From positions 124,001 to 188,000 of the forward strand of contig CAJNYU010004602.1 in assembly GCA_905331475.1 (NCBI GenBank): a DNA stretch of 64,000 bases, in the 5' to 3' direction. Positions within the stretch are counted from its first letter, which is position 1. Every line of letters starts with the position of its first letter. Origin of the DNA: Rotaria socialis. Taxonomy: Eukaryota > Rotifera > Eurotatoria > Philodinida > Philodinidae. The position numbers and the translations under genes are program-made. Below, piece by piece: positions 51,146 through 62,433 of the stretch. Below the pieces are notes generated by a model. That model was not told the DNA's origin. It made no database searches and saw only the letters and a program-made list of their open reading frames with translations.

Positions 51146-54100
51146 TTAAAATAACATTTCATTCGGTGCGTCAAGATCTTCATAGCTTTTCAATTGCCGA
51201 TTCATTCTAAATGCAAAATCATACTGCGGTAAATATTTTAGCAACAAAATAAAATAAAAGGAATAGTAATATGCAAAAACAAATAAATAATAAAAATCTT
51301 ACGCTGACGACATTAGTAAATCTAATGGAATATTTCTATTTGAATATGATGTAGGCTTTTATTCTTAGAGATCGAAAAGAAATAACTTACGGTGCTCTAT
51401 GTATTGGACCACCAGGGCTTTGATACATAAATGGTGGCCGTGGGTGTCTATGTTGATGAAATTGATTATAATAAGGACCTGGCGGACCAGGATGAGCTGG
51501 TGCAGACACTAGAATTTTAATTTGAAATATTTATTGTATTTAGCAAAACTAAGAATAGTTTACTTGGAGGCCACATAGGTGGTCGATTAATTAATCCTTG
51601 ACCTCCCATTGGAGTTGAAGGTGTAGGTAATGGTAGACCAGATGGATGAGGTCCAGTTAATGTTGCTCCTGGTCGTGTTGAAGGATGCTCAGGTAGTTGT
51701 GGTCGTTTTGGATCATATAAATAATTATTAAAATAGACCCCCTTAAATGTAATACAAATATTTTTTCTTTTTTTGTTAATAGCAAAATAAATTTTACTTC
51801 TTTTTTAGCTTCATCAATTTTATCTTGATGTTTATTTAAAATATGTTTTCGAACGAATTCAGGGCCTTTAAATTTCTTTCCACTTAATGGACAAGACCAT
51901 TTATCTTTTCCAACTTCTTGACAATTAGCATTAATAAATTTTTCAACTTCTTCTTGTTCATTTTTTGCGCCTAATTTCATGGCTTCATCATCATCTAATT
52001 TTTCATGAAATTCAATAAATGGTTTAAGACGTGCTTCGAAGTGTTGCATGAAATTAGATAATTCAGTTTCTGTTATCGATGACAATGGTGCACTACGTAC
52101 ATGAATAACACCACAACGATTAGGCATTGAATCTTCTTGTGCATATTCTGCTCCATTATAATAATCAATTGAATGAACAACACGTAAATAAAGTATTAAA
52201 CGATCAAGAACCTAGAAAATAGTTTCATAACGATTAAAACTGTTAAAGCGAAAATTTTCTCTCCGTGTACTTTGGCTAATTGTTTATCCATTTCAAATGC
52301 ATTTGAATCACCATGTTGATTTGACGCTTCACCGAGTAATTCTTCTTCTTCGGCATCAGCTTCTTCTACTAGATGTTCAGTTATATTTTTCAATAATGGA
52401 TTATGGCTAATAAAACCAATTGGTTTTTTATTTTGAACTGATGATATAACCATTGATGCTGTTGACGAAGAAATTTCGGAATCATCAGTCGATGATGTTT
52501 GTTGTTGTTGTTGTTGTTTTTGCTCAACATTATCATTACTCTTCGATTCCCAAATATTCCATCGATCGTCTAACTGTTGAATAATTTTAGTTATGAGTCG
52601 AAGATCATTTCGTACTATTGTTTTATGTTGTCCGATTCCATTGATAGTACGTATACGATTTTTAAGTTCACGATTAATAATTGCACCCATATCCATTTCG
52701 TGTAACTAAATAAATGAAACCTTTAACACAGTGAAAGTTCAAAATAAAACAAAAACAAACTTTTGCTGAATTGAGCTCATAACATATATTTCGTATTTGA
52801 ACTGAATGATCAAATGTTACCCAACCACGTCGACAAAATTTTCGTTCAGGTGCAGGATCCGTAATACAAACACGACGAAAACCCGAGTACTGTTTACATA
52901 TCTAATTCATAGGAGAAAAATTAATTAAATTCAGTTTCATTATTACAATTAAACTTCTTACATTTTCAACATCCTCTTTCGTTGTTTGCATGGTCAAATG
53001 ACGAAAAAATATTGAAAGTGTACGATGTAATGCTCGTGGTGCATCCGGTACTTCACCCGCTTCTGGTTCATTATCATGTGAAGATATTTTAATTTCATTG
53101 ATTTCTTTTGATTCGCCTAGAAAAAAATTAATACGATGAGTAAAATCAAATAAAAAAATCGTTGTTATTTACTAGCTGTAGGTCCATTTTCTTGTTTTTT
53201 TTCTGCTGCTTCATTTTCTGTTGGTACTTCATTTTTATCGTTTATTTTCTTTTCGTCCTCGTCATCGTCTTCTACACCATCTGATACAGCTCCATCATCG
53301 GATGCACTACCTTCTCGTTTTCGCTGAAATTCATCATGATAAAAAGGTTACATGTATTTTTTTTAATTCAAGTTTTTCTCACTTTATGCTCCGCTGGTTT
53401 CTTTGAATCAGTTACTACAACAGATATTGAACTATCTGTTTTCTCTGATTGTGCTGGTTCGTGCGTACTAGATGATTGTTTCGGAATATCATCGTCAACT
53501 TCGTCATTTTCAACAGTTGTATTACTGAAAGATGTTGCTACATCAAGAGCACGAAGATCATGATCATTACCACCTTCCAATTTGATAACAACTATAACGA
53601 AATAAATGTACAAGTAGATCAAAAATATGAGAATAACGCTCATGAGCAAATTTTCTCAACTATCCCATTATTTTTCATTTGAAATTATTTCTATTCAATG
53701 AATTCTGATCAATATAGCAGACATATCGTCTTTTGATCCTCGAAACTTTTATCAATTGTAAATATCTCGGTAGCAACAGGTTGAATTTTGTTTCAGGATG
53801 TCAAATGTTTATGTACCGTTTATAAGATTTTAACAATGACTTATGTTTCTACACTCGAAAACGAAAATTTGAGTAAAACATTCATAACTCAACAAAACAA
53901 ACATGAGATAGCTCAGATGAAAACAAACTTTCTATCGTATATCATGACTGATAAAATTACAATTGCCTTGAAAGTGAAAAATAATTGAACCAGAGAAATA
54001 TTGATATTTATTGCAATGAGTATTACTTACCGGCATCAAGAAATCTTGTAAGTGTGCGTTGATTTTCTACATCGACACTAACATCATCCAAATAGCCTTT

Positions 54101-55597
54101 TCTATAAAGTTCCATGAATATATCAAGTCGTTTTTTAATGATTTGTCGTTGTTCTTCACGACGTTTTGAATATTCATCTGGATGATATTTATGTTTAAAC
54201 CTAAATTACATAGTTTATTCCAAGTTTTGTATTCCAATAGAAAACTCTTCCTTATTCCTCTTCTAGTAAGTTTTTCATTAATTCAGATATTCACTTACGG
54301 TACTTCTCAAAGATGAATCATTGTCAAAAATTCTCCAAATATTGAAGGCATACGTAACGCGCAAGAAAGAAGGGAGAGTAAATGTATAGAATATCGATAA
54401 TAATAGCGAACGCGCCGATGAATACGCTGAGAAAGAGCGTTTTTTTCTGTTTCATACAAAAAAATGAAATCATCGATTTTTCTTTTATCAATTCGAAAAC
54501 AAAAAATCAGATTTCCCAATTTTTTAATCGGATAAATCTGTTTGGCGGCGCAGAAAAAAATGAAAGTGTACACGCGCAAATATATAGTGATATATAGATT
54601 ATTGAAGAAGTAGACGAATAAATCAGTTTCACTAGAAGAAGAATAAGACATATCGATCAATAAATTATTTTCTTATTTGAAGTAAAAGAAAAGATACAAA
54701 AAGAAAACGAATTATTTCTACGAACCAGTCTTCATCTTTGTGTGCTGTAAAAAAATCAGCAATTTGAGTTTTCTTAAAATCTGTTTTATATTCATTGTAA
54801 CGTTTTATAGCCTCTTCTTGTTCAATATTATCTTCTTGATCTTGAAGAAAATGTTTAAAACTCAGCATTGGTGGCTGAGTTATACTATCAGATGCATCTC
54901 TAACATAAAATGAAAACATAGAAATACATATATCCTATTAAGATTTTTTACTTATTAAATTGCTCTGTAGGTGCACCTGCAGACTGATGAAGATTTGGTG
55001 GAAAATTTGGATGAAAACCTGGACCACCATGAAAATAAGGTGCACCACTTGGTGGATCAAAATGAGCTGGCGATTGATCAACACCATCCCTAGTAGAAAG
55101 CGAATAAGTTCATCAGCTATAGAACAAAGAAAAATAATAGATAAATTTTACCAATCACGACGAACACGTTTATTATGTGGTGGACTCATATCAAATCGAC
55201 CAGGACTTCGATTGTATCGTGGAGGAAAATCACGTCCTGGTGGTGGTCCTCCACTACCAGGATATTGTCGTCGAAATTGATTTGGTCGATCTCTAAAATC
55301 AAATAAAAACAATATTTGAATTCATTTTTGAAAAAAAAAAGGAAAATGGCAGATATCAGTTAATGCAAATAACAGCATGAACATACATTTTATTATTATC
55401 TATCTCTATATTGCTATTGGTGATGAAAAATAAATCTTAATTTAACTAAAAATGAATATCTATTCTCACCTTCCATCATTCCAATCACCACCACTATTTC
55501 GATTGTTATTAGCCCGATTGCCACCATAATCATCACGTTCACGGCGAAACTTATCTCGATTTCGTCGGCTATCAAAATCATCATCACTATCACCCAT
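51146..55597 (-). CDS. SRRT: Serrate/ARS2 RNA effector protein
   Basis: Fifteen exons on the minus strand: 55597-55470, 55292-55152, 55089-54952, 54899-54726, 54200-54031, 53591-53383, 53323-53173, 53116-52962, 52901-52761, 52705-52271, 52211-51798, 51741-51564, 51508-51391, 51321-51303 and 51223-51146, in phase, 882 residues (human ARS2: 876). Exons 1-3: Arg/Gly/Asp- and Pro-rich. DUF3546-type region in exons 4-5 ([19 protein letters not shown]). Acidic Lys/Glu linker in exons 6-8. Exons 9-10: RRM-like part with CRRGWVTFD. Exon 11: KALDR-like helix, [11 protein letters not shown] and the zinc finger [20 protein letters not shown]-terminus: the conserved EDLDAPNE. Nuclear ARS2 joins the cap-binding complex to RNA decay, microRNA and export pathways. 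Exon 14 is only 19 nt. Confidence 0.95.
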
Positions 55598-57423
55598 TTT
55601 GTATTTTATTTGCACTAAAACAATCTAAAATAAATTATTTAATAAACAAAACAAAACTCATGTTCAATTAATACTGTTTTCCCTATTAGCAAAGAAAAAA
55701 AGAAACAATGAGTAGCAAACCCAAAAGATTCAATTCTGTACTATACTTCAGTAATATTGATTGTCCTCCAATCATACAGATATTCCGTCGAAAGTTCAGC
55801 ATCCTACGACCTCTATCGCAACGCTTTTCGCGTGTAATATAACAATGTATATTGTGCACAAGTATGAGTACAGCACAAGATATTTTTCTCATAAGAAAAT
55901 TAGTAATCAAGATGAATACGCAAGTTTCGAATCCTATTTCACTGAAAACTATTGATATACGAATGAAATATTCTTTTCGAGAGAAATATATTGCTGAAAA
56001 CTAACACGAAAAAATGAATTTCCACTTTAATTTAGCATTTGAATACATTACATTTCCTTAGTCACAACAAAAGCAGTATTTTTTCCATAGCATTACCTGA
56101 TATTCAAGTCTGCTGCGATACCCACCCTAATTCTTTTTAGCTTGTTTAAAACTAAATGTGATGTATTCGTAACAAAAAGAGTATCATCTATAAGTAATAC
56201 TTAATTTATTGGAAAGTTTTCTATATCATAATTAGAATTCCAGTCTTCTTTTAACAGGTCCATATGCTATATCACTGGATATCAGTACAGTCAAATGGGA
56301 ATATATATAAAAATAGGATATTGTTTATTGAAAAAAATGTAAAAACCCCTGATCAATAAATTGCTACAGTAGAAATCGTATACCAATATCATCATGAACA
56401 AAAGATTTATTATTTATAATTATCTTTTTATCAACAAAAAGGTAATTTTTTTAATTTCAAATTGTAGTACATGTTAAATATTGCTTTAGGCTGTCTTAGA
56501 AGTATTTTAGACCGAAGTCACTTTGAAAAAAGCATTCTTTTTTTAAGATTTTATAAAACAATTGATTTTATTGAAAACAAAAATGTACTTATATCGATGA
56601 GCGTTGCGAAGGTTATTTTTACATAACTTGTAGAATAATGAGAAAGATTAGTTCTGGCTCAAGCTCAATCTTTGCAGTATGAAACATGAATATTAGAAAT
56701 AATGCATTATTGAGCACCAGACCACTCTGAAGATGAGTTTGAATTATAATTTTGTCTTCAAGAAAAAAAAATGGTAATAAAACTACATTCATGTTCAAAT
56801 TGTATATATTCTATTGTTAACTTAGTACTGTGACTAATTTGTTGAAGGCTTGTCTATTTTATTGTCATCATCTTAGCAACTTTTTCAAGACAATCAAATT
56901 CATTTTGATTCATTTGTGTATCATCCTGATTTTGAGCTTTCAGATCTAAAACCTTTAATGACAATAATAATAATTTTCACTATTCGTTACTAAAGTTTAA
57001 TAATTAGGACTTAAAATAGTGTATAATTATTTTTCATGAGGAAAAAATCTATTACTTCAGAGTGTTATTTGAATGACGCTCCTCTCATTTCAATCCATAA
57101 TAAAATATAATATAAACATTATACGGAAGATAAGTGTATAATGATCTGCTATCTACCACGAAGAAGTCACAAACAGAAAGCATAATGATAATAGTTTCTT
57201 TTATTTCATTTCATTTTTCGATTGTATTTATTTATAGTTTTCTTCATAAAGCACACACGTTCATGTTCAACTAACTGTTCAATACCTTACGACCTCTTTT
57301 ATTTTCTTCGTTTTATTCTATCGTCGAATCCGATTATATCCAAGACATTGTGCATATTTGATGGCCGATTTGCTGCATTACTATTATCAACGGTTGTTTC
57401 ATTCTTGAAGATTCTCGGTACTA
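55598..57423. other. Divergent intergenic region between SRRT and FUZ
   Basis: No gene recognised. An acceptor-like tgttttag (minus strand) occurs about 20 nt upstream of the SRRT ATG. The region should contain 5' sequences of both genes. It is AT-rich with no clear TATA or other motif that I can defend. Confidence 0.45.
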
Positions 57424-58793
57424 ATGGCGTACTGCTTGGTATTTGTTAATACGAACAATGGACATCCATTACTTGTTCGCTCAACAAATATACTCGAACG
57501 AAATGAGCATACACCTGAAATCATCTTAAATCTATTAGAACGGCCATCAGATAATCAAATTCCACTTGCTCTAATTGGAATTCTAACAAGTTCTTATACA
57601 TTTTCAACAAAATTTGGTATTACCCTTCGTTCATGTCATACAGATGATTGTACAATACATTTTCATCAATATAATGATCATTTATTAATGTGTCTATTAG
57701 AACCGACAGAATACGATGTACCAAATGAATGTACACAATATAAATTAGTATTATTAAGAACTTTATTTAATATGATTATAGGATATGAATACATAGATAA
57801 AATAAGTCAGACTAATCCACAAAAATTAGAAAATGATTTAAATTTAGTTAAATACTATGTTGATACTATTTTAAATGATGAGCGTACTTTTTCATTTGGA
57901 GATTTAACTCAGTGTGCTGATACTCTTTGTGGTTTCGATCGAAAGTAAATTAAAATTAATTGTTTTAAAATATGAGCATTCAAAATATTCTAATACATTT
58001 TTCTAGTATCATGTATTCATGTTTAAAACAAATCTCGGATAATTTACAATGTGAACATGTTTCAATAACATTATCAAATCGTATAATTGCATCAAGTACA
58101 GGATGGTCACGTTTAACTCAAGCTGAACAATATATTTTAACACTTCTTATTGCATTAAATGATTATTCGAATGATATTTTACCAACAGTTCGTGATATGC
58201 CCGTTTATCTTGATTCAATCGATCGTTCACATAATTATCGTTTACTCTCTATTCGAGTACTTGGCCAAGTTTATGTCTCAATTCTTTGTTCAGCAACACC
58301 AAAAATGAGTGAATTTGAAAGTACAGTTGATCGATATTGTCATTCACAAACAGAACATATACAAAATTTAAATAGTCTTCTATATCCACGTTCATTTCAT
58401 GATAATATTATTTTTGATCATAATGTTCAAGCACTTATATATGTTAACCGACAAACACATTTCTGTGTTAGTACATTAGAACCAACAAAGACTTCGACAC
58501 CATTATCAAGAACAATTAAAAAACATCGTTATGGACTTTTAAAACAATTTTATATGGAAATAGTTCGAATTGATAAAGAACAAATATTACCATTGGGTAA
58601 TATAAACAATGAAACCAAAATGAATGAAATGTATATGTTGAATGACGATGATAGTCAAATTGAACATAAATGTTATTTTCTTCGAGAACAAGATTATTTT
58701 GAATTATATGTTTTGTTTGATGTAAACATTCCGACAATAGCATTGAGAGGAATAGCAAAAAAAACATTGATGATGCTTAGAAAAAATTTGTAG
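57424..58793 (+). CDS. FUZ: Fuzzy homologue (CPLANE planar-cell-polarity effector)
   Basis: Two exons, 57424-57944 and 58007-58793, 435 residues (human FUZ: 418). The N-terminus, MAYCLVFVNTNNGHPLLVRS, matches the start of the first longin-like domain. GDLTQCADTL and, in exon 2, MPVYLDS...HNYRLLSIRVL correspond to conserved blocks of FUZ. FUZ forms the CPLANE complex with INTU and WDPCP and is needed for ciliogenesis and planar polarity, which fits a ciliated animal. The start is the first ATG in frame. It is followed by another gene after only 93 nt on the same strand. Confidence 0.88.
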
Positions 58794-58886
58794 TATTAGT
58801 TGTTTTGTTAGTATTGTAATATTTCAGAAGTTTAGAATTGTTCGATAGGAATGATAAAATATTCAATTTTTTATTTCAGATAATCA

Positions 58887-59279
58887 ATGGCTTCAACAGA
58901 TAGCGAAAACAAAGGCGACAACATGACTTCATCAGTTGATCAACAGGCACCATCAACTAAAAGTGTCCCAATATATAATGCTGCTTCAGCTCATCAACAT
59001 TCTCATGCATGTAATGATCCATCCCATCATCATCATTATCCATCGTTTTTTGATGAAGCTGATGAACATTCAAATGCAGCAGCTGCCAAAAACGAAATGC
59101 TAATGAAACGAAAGGCCAAGAAGAATCAAAAACAAGATGTGACACGTGCTGAATCCATCCCAGGTCATCAAGGTGATAAAAATATAGATGATTTGCTCAA
59201 TTTTATTAATGGACCATCATCAGCAAACAACAATACAAATAGTAAAAAGTCAAAAAAGAAGTCGACTACAAACAATTAA
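58887..59279 (+). CDS. Small His/Lys-rich protein, unrecognised
   Basis: Single exon, 130 residues. It starts MASTDSENKGDN, has a His-rich segment (residues 36-51, including HHHH), an Ala/Glu stretch, a basic cluster (KRKAKKNQKQDVTRAES) and a C-terminal short hydrophobic motif NIDDLLNFING followed by a Lys/Ser/Asn tail. Composition looks largely disordered. I do not recognise the family; the DDLLNFING segment and basic tail hint at a peptide-binding or nuclear protein, but this is inference. A ttatttcag acceptor ends 7 nt before the ATG. It lies 93 nt after FUZ. Confidence 0.7.
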   Translation: MASTDSENKGDNMTSSVDQQAPSTKSVPIYNAASAHQHSHACNDPSHHHHYPSFFDEADEHSNAAAAKNEMLMKRKAKKNQKQDVTRAESIPGHQGDKNIDDLLNFINGPSSANNNTNSKKSKKKSTTNN

Positions 59280-60571
59280 ATATTGTTTTCAGTTTTTCAT
59301 TTTGTTATGACACACTGACAGTTATTCTTTCTTTACTATACCTTTCTATTAACTATTTAGTGAACAAGATCAGTCTGATTGATAAAACAATACATTAAAA
59401 AAAAAAAAGATTTCATATCATAGAAAAACTATCGTACAAAATAGCAGCAACCATAAAAAGAATCATAATAATCAATGATTAGAAAAATACAGATATAATT
59501 TAACATATTTTTTAAATGAGAGAATTTTGTATTATATTTTATTATTTCAGTATTAGCACGTCTAGTGAATATTAATCTTTTGAAAATTGTAGGCACAATT
59601 TTCTTTTTTTGATTTTAATACTTTGCTTAATAGAGTAAATTCAAACAGCGACGCCTTCAAATGTACTAGTTTTTTTTGTTCAAACGATATTCAACTACCG
59701 TATGTTGCCATTTCAAATTTAGAAATGATTCAAATCAACATTTACTTTTTGCATATCTTTCAGCTTTGATATTATTTCGTTGGTTTTGTTCATAAGAATA
59801 ACAGTCAACAATTTGATTATGAAAAATTCTCTTGAGTAAGAAGACTATATGTTTGCGCTTTCTTATCAGAAAATTACGTCAATGATCTACCGTCTCACAA
59901 AAATATAACAATACTTTATTGAAATTTTAAAATTTTTAGTTCAATAGTATTCACCCAATTATGATTGATATGTGTTACATTTACGTGTTTCATTTCTCTA
60001 TTTACATAACATTATGTGACTATGACTAATAAAACAGATGTCTGAAGTATTAACTACTATTCAGATGTCCATCATATTAGACAAAATGAATTGATAGTAC
60101 ATTTTGATAAAAACAAAAGAGGCTAGAATATTATTAAGAAAATATATTTGTATGATTAGTTTTTACATATTGAATAGAATATAGAAGCACTTAAATTACA
60201 CATAAATGATTTATTTTAACGGAAAGAAAGATAAACGAATAAGAATATAGATGATAAATATGTTGGGATATATTTTGGTTTTTCTACCATCTGTTTGCTG
60301 TAAGAAACATCAATGTTTAATTAATAATGATAATCAAAAACACAAAACAAATGTATCTTACACAATCCTCACAAACACATGAACACTAAACAATCATTTT
60401 AAAAAAAAATAATAACAATAACAAAACGATAAATCTATACGCTATGTAAGTTGCAACAATTCTAATCTGATTGACCAATAGATAATATCACAAAAAAAAT
60501 AAATAAATAAGAAAACTTTTTTCCATTGACATGAAATATTCGAAATCAACAATACAAAATTTTTGAAGCAT
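59280..60571. other. Convergent intergenic region, no gene
   Basis: AT-rich 3' sequence of the small gene and of CHP1. No coding chain recognised. Confidence 0.5.
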
Positions 60572-62027
60572 TTAGCTTAAAAACTTCATACTCATTTTAT
60601 CGTCAGCATCAATACGTTCAAGTGTATTACAAAATTCTTCAAATGTTATTGATTTATCACCATCATCATCCTAAAAAGATGATAATAAATAAAAAATTTA
60701 TCCATCGTTATTTTTGCTTTCAGTAAGTTCATACCAATTCTCCAATCGTATGATCAGCAATTGTTGCAATTTGATCGTCATGAATATTACCACCAACCAT
60801 CATTTTAAGAACGTCTAGTAATTCTCTTCGATCAATTTTCATATCATGATTTCTGTCATACATCTAAAAATGCAAATAACATTTTTGTTTTCTAATCAAT
60901 TTTTGTCTTTAAATTACTTGCATCGAATAAAAATTTTAGTTTACTCTCACGTGTATTGAATTCGGTTGTTAATGATTTTGCTTTTCCACGACGAAATTTA
61001 GCAAGAAGAAAAATAAATTGTTTAAAGTTAATTTTATTATTTTCACCATAATCTTCCATGATTACATCAATCAAACGTTCTCCTAACGGATTAATGTTGA
61101 CCTAAACACATTGAGAAAAAAAGATTAATATTCATGAGAAAACATAAAACTATTATTAATTACTTCTGGGATGCACAATAGATCTTCACGTGTCAAAAAT
61201 CCACAATCACGTTTATCTAATGCTTTAAAACGACTGTACAAACGTTGTACTTGTTTGGTTGTAAAACCTACGAAAAAAAAAGTGATTAAACTACGAAGAT
61301 ATATTCTATTAATGAGTTTGAATCAAGCAGATAAAATCTACTCATTTGTTATTCTTCATGATACTAGTGCCGTACTCTCTTTATTTGTTAACAAAATTAA
61401 AATAATAGGATATCGTACACCGAACAATAAATTAGAATGGTGCCCGGTAACAAAAAGTATTGACAAAAAGTAGTAAAATGATGTGTAAGCATCAAATAGA
61501 AGGCAATATTTTATTCATTTTGAGATATAAATGTATTATTTACTGAACTTCCAGATTGCTTTTAACGAGATACATATAGCAGAAAATCATATTACTATTT
61601 GGGAATAATTTATTTGTTCACTATAATATTTAGTACAAACATAAACATCTTACACACAGTTAGTAAATCCATTCATCGGAACCGATATTAGTAGGGTATC
61701 ATAAAGTAATGTTGCAGACAGGGGAACTCAGCCCCCATTGGGCATGTCTTTAACGGAGATGAAGAACTTCTGTTAATATTTATTGAAGACGCTCAAATCC
61801 CGTCTTTTTCAGCGGGAATCAACCATTCATTTGGAGACCGAGCGTGTCTGTAGTCTTCGTCGGATTATTATACGGCTAAGCAATAGCATCAAGCAATATT
61901 TTGTGCAAATTTATGTCTTTTCTGAATCATATGACTATTACGTCCATGGCACCGTTGACCAACCTGTCTGTTGACATATATTCTGCAAATCTTCTTGTTG
62001 AAGCATAATACTCGCATTCGAGCCCAT
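60572..62027 (-). CDS. CHP1: Calcineurin B homologous protein 1 (EF-hand)
   Basis: Five exons on the minus strand: 62027-61964, 61267-61164, 61101-60922, 60863-60735 and 60670-60572, in phase, 191 residues (human CHP1: 195). The start MGSNAS fits an N-myristoylation signal. Exon 2 has QVQRLYSRFKALDK; later INPLGERLI. Two intact EF-hand loops lie in exon 4 (DRNHDMKIDRRE) and exon 5 (DDDGDKSITFEE); the first two hands are degenerate, as usual in CHP. The C-terminus KMSMKFLS matches CHP rather than calcineurin B. CHP1 binds Na+/H+ exchangers at the plasma membrane and regulates transport. The third intron appears to start with GC (GCAAGT) instead of GT. The first intron is 696 nt. Confidence 0.93.
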
Positions 62028-62433
62028 GTTGAATATCTATCTAAAACAAATACAAACAACAAAGGAAAAAATTATGCTGAAGTAAAAAGGAAGTCATTCA
62101 TTTCTGATGTTAAACATCAAAACCAACAACTACCAGCGTAATTAGTGAGGTATTCTCTTTTATTTCTCTCATGCTATTGATTTGTGAATGCAGTCAAAAA
62201 AAATTTTGTAAAAGTTGTTATTAACCATAGTGGCATGAAATAAACATCAAACGTTTTGATCATTAACAAGGAATAACTGTCGTAGCAACAACAACAACAA
62301 CAACAACAATGAGTAACAACGGGTTCGATTAAAAGAAGCGCTGGGCGGTGAAAAAAAAAGAAGAAAGAAAACATGTTCCTAAGCACACAGAAAACACACT
62401 AAGTTCAATGCCGTTCTCTCATTTGTCATTTGA

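Noticed and set aside
52212-52240. A 29-nt intron in SRRT
   Set aside because: A 59-nt intron (52270-52212) fits both the usual intron size and the conserved K-[AV]LDRL junction, so the shorter one was dropped.
61683-61963. Possible tRNA or inserted gene in CHP1 intron 1
   Set aside because: Slightly GC-richer, but I found no cloverleaf, no coding chain and no convincing repeat.
60572-62027. Calcineurin B instead of CHP1
   Set aside because: The MGSNAS start, degenerate EF1/EF2 and the KMSMKFLS end fit CHP1; calcineurin B has four intact EF hands and a different C-terminus.
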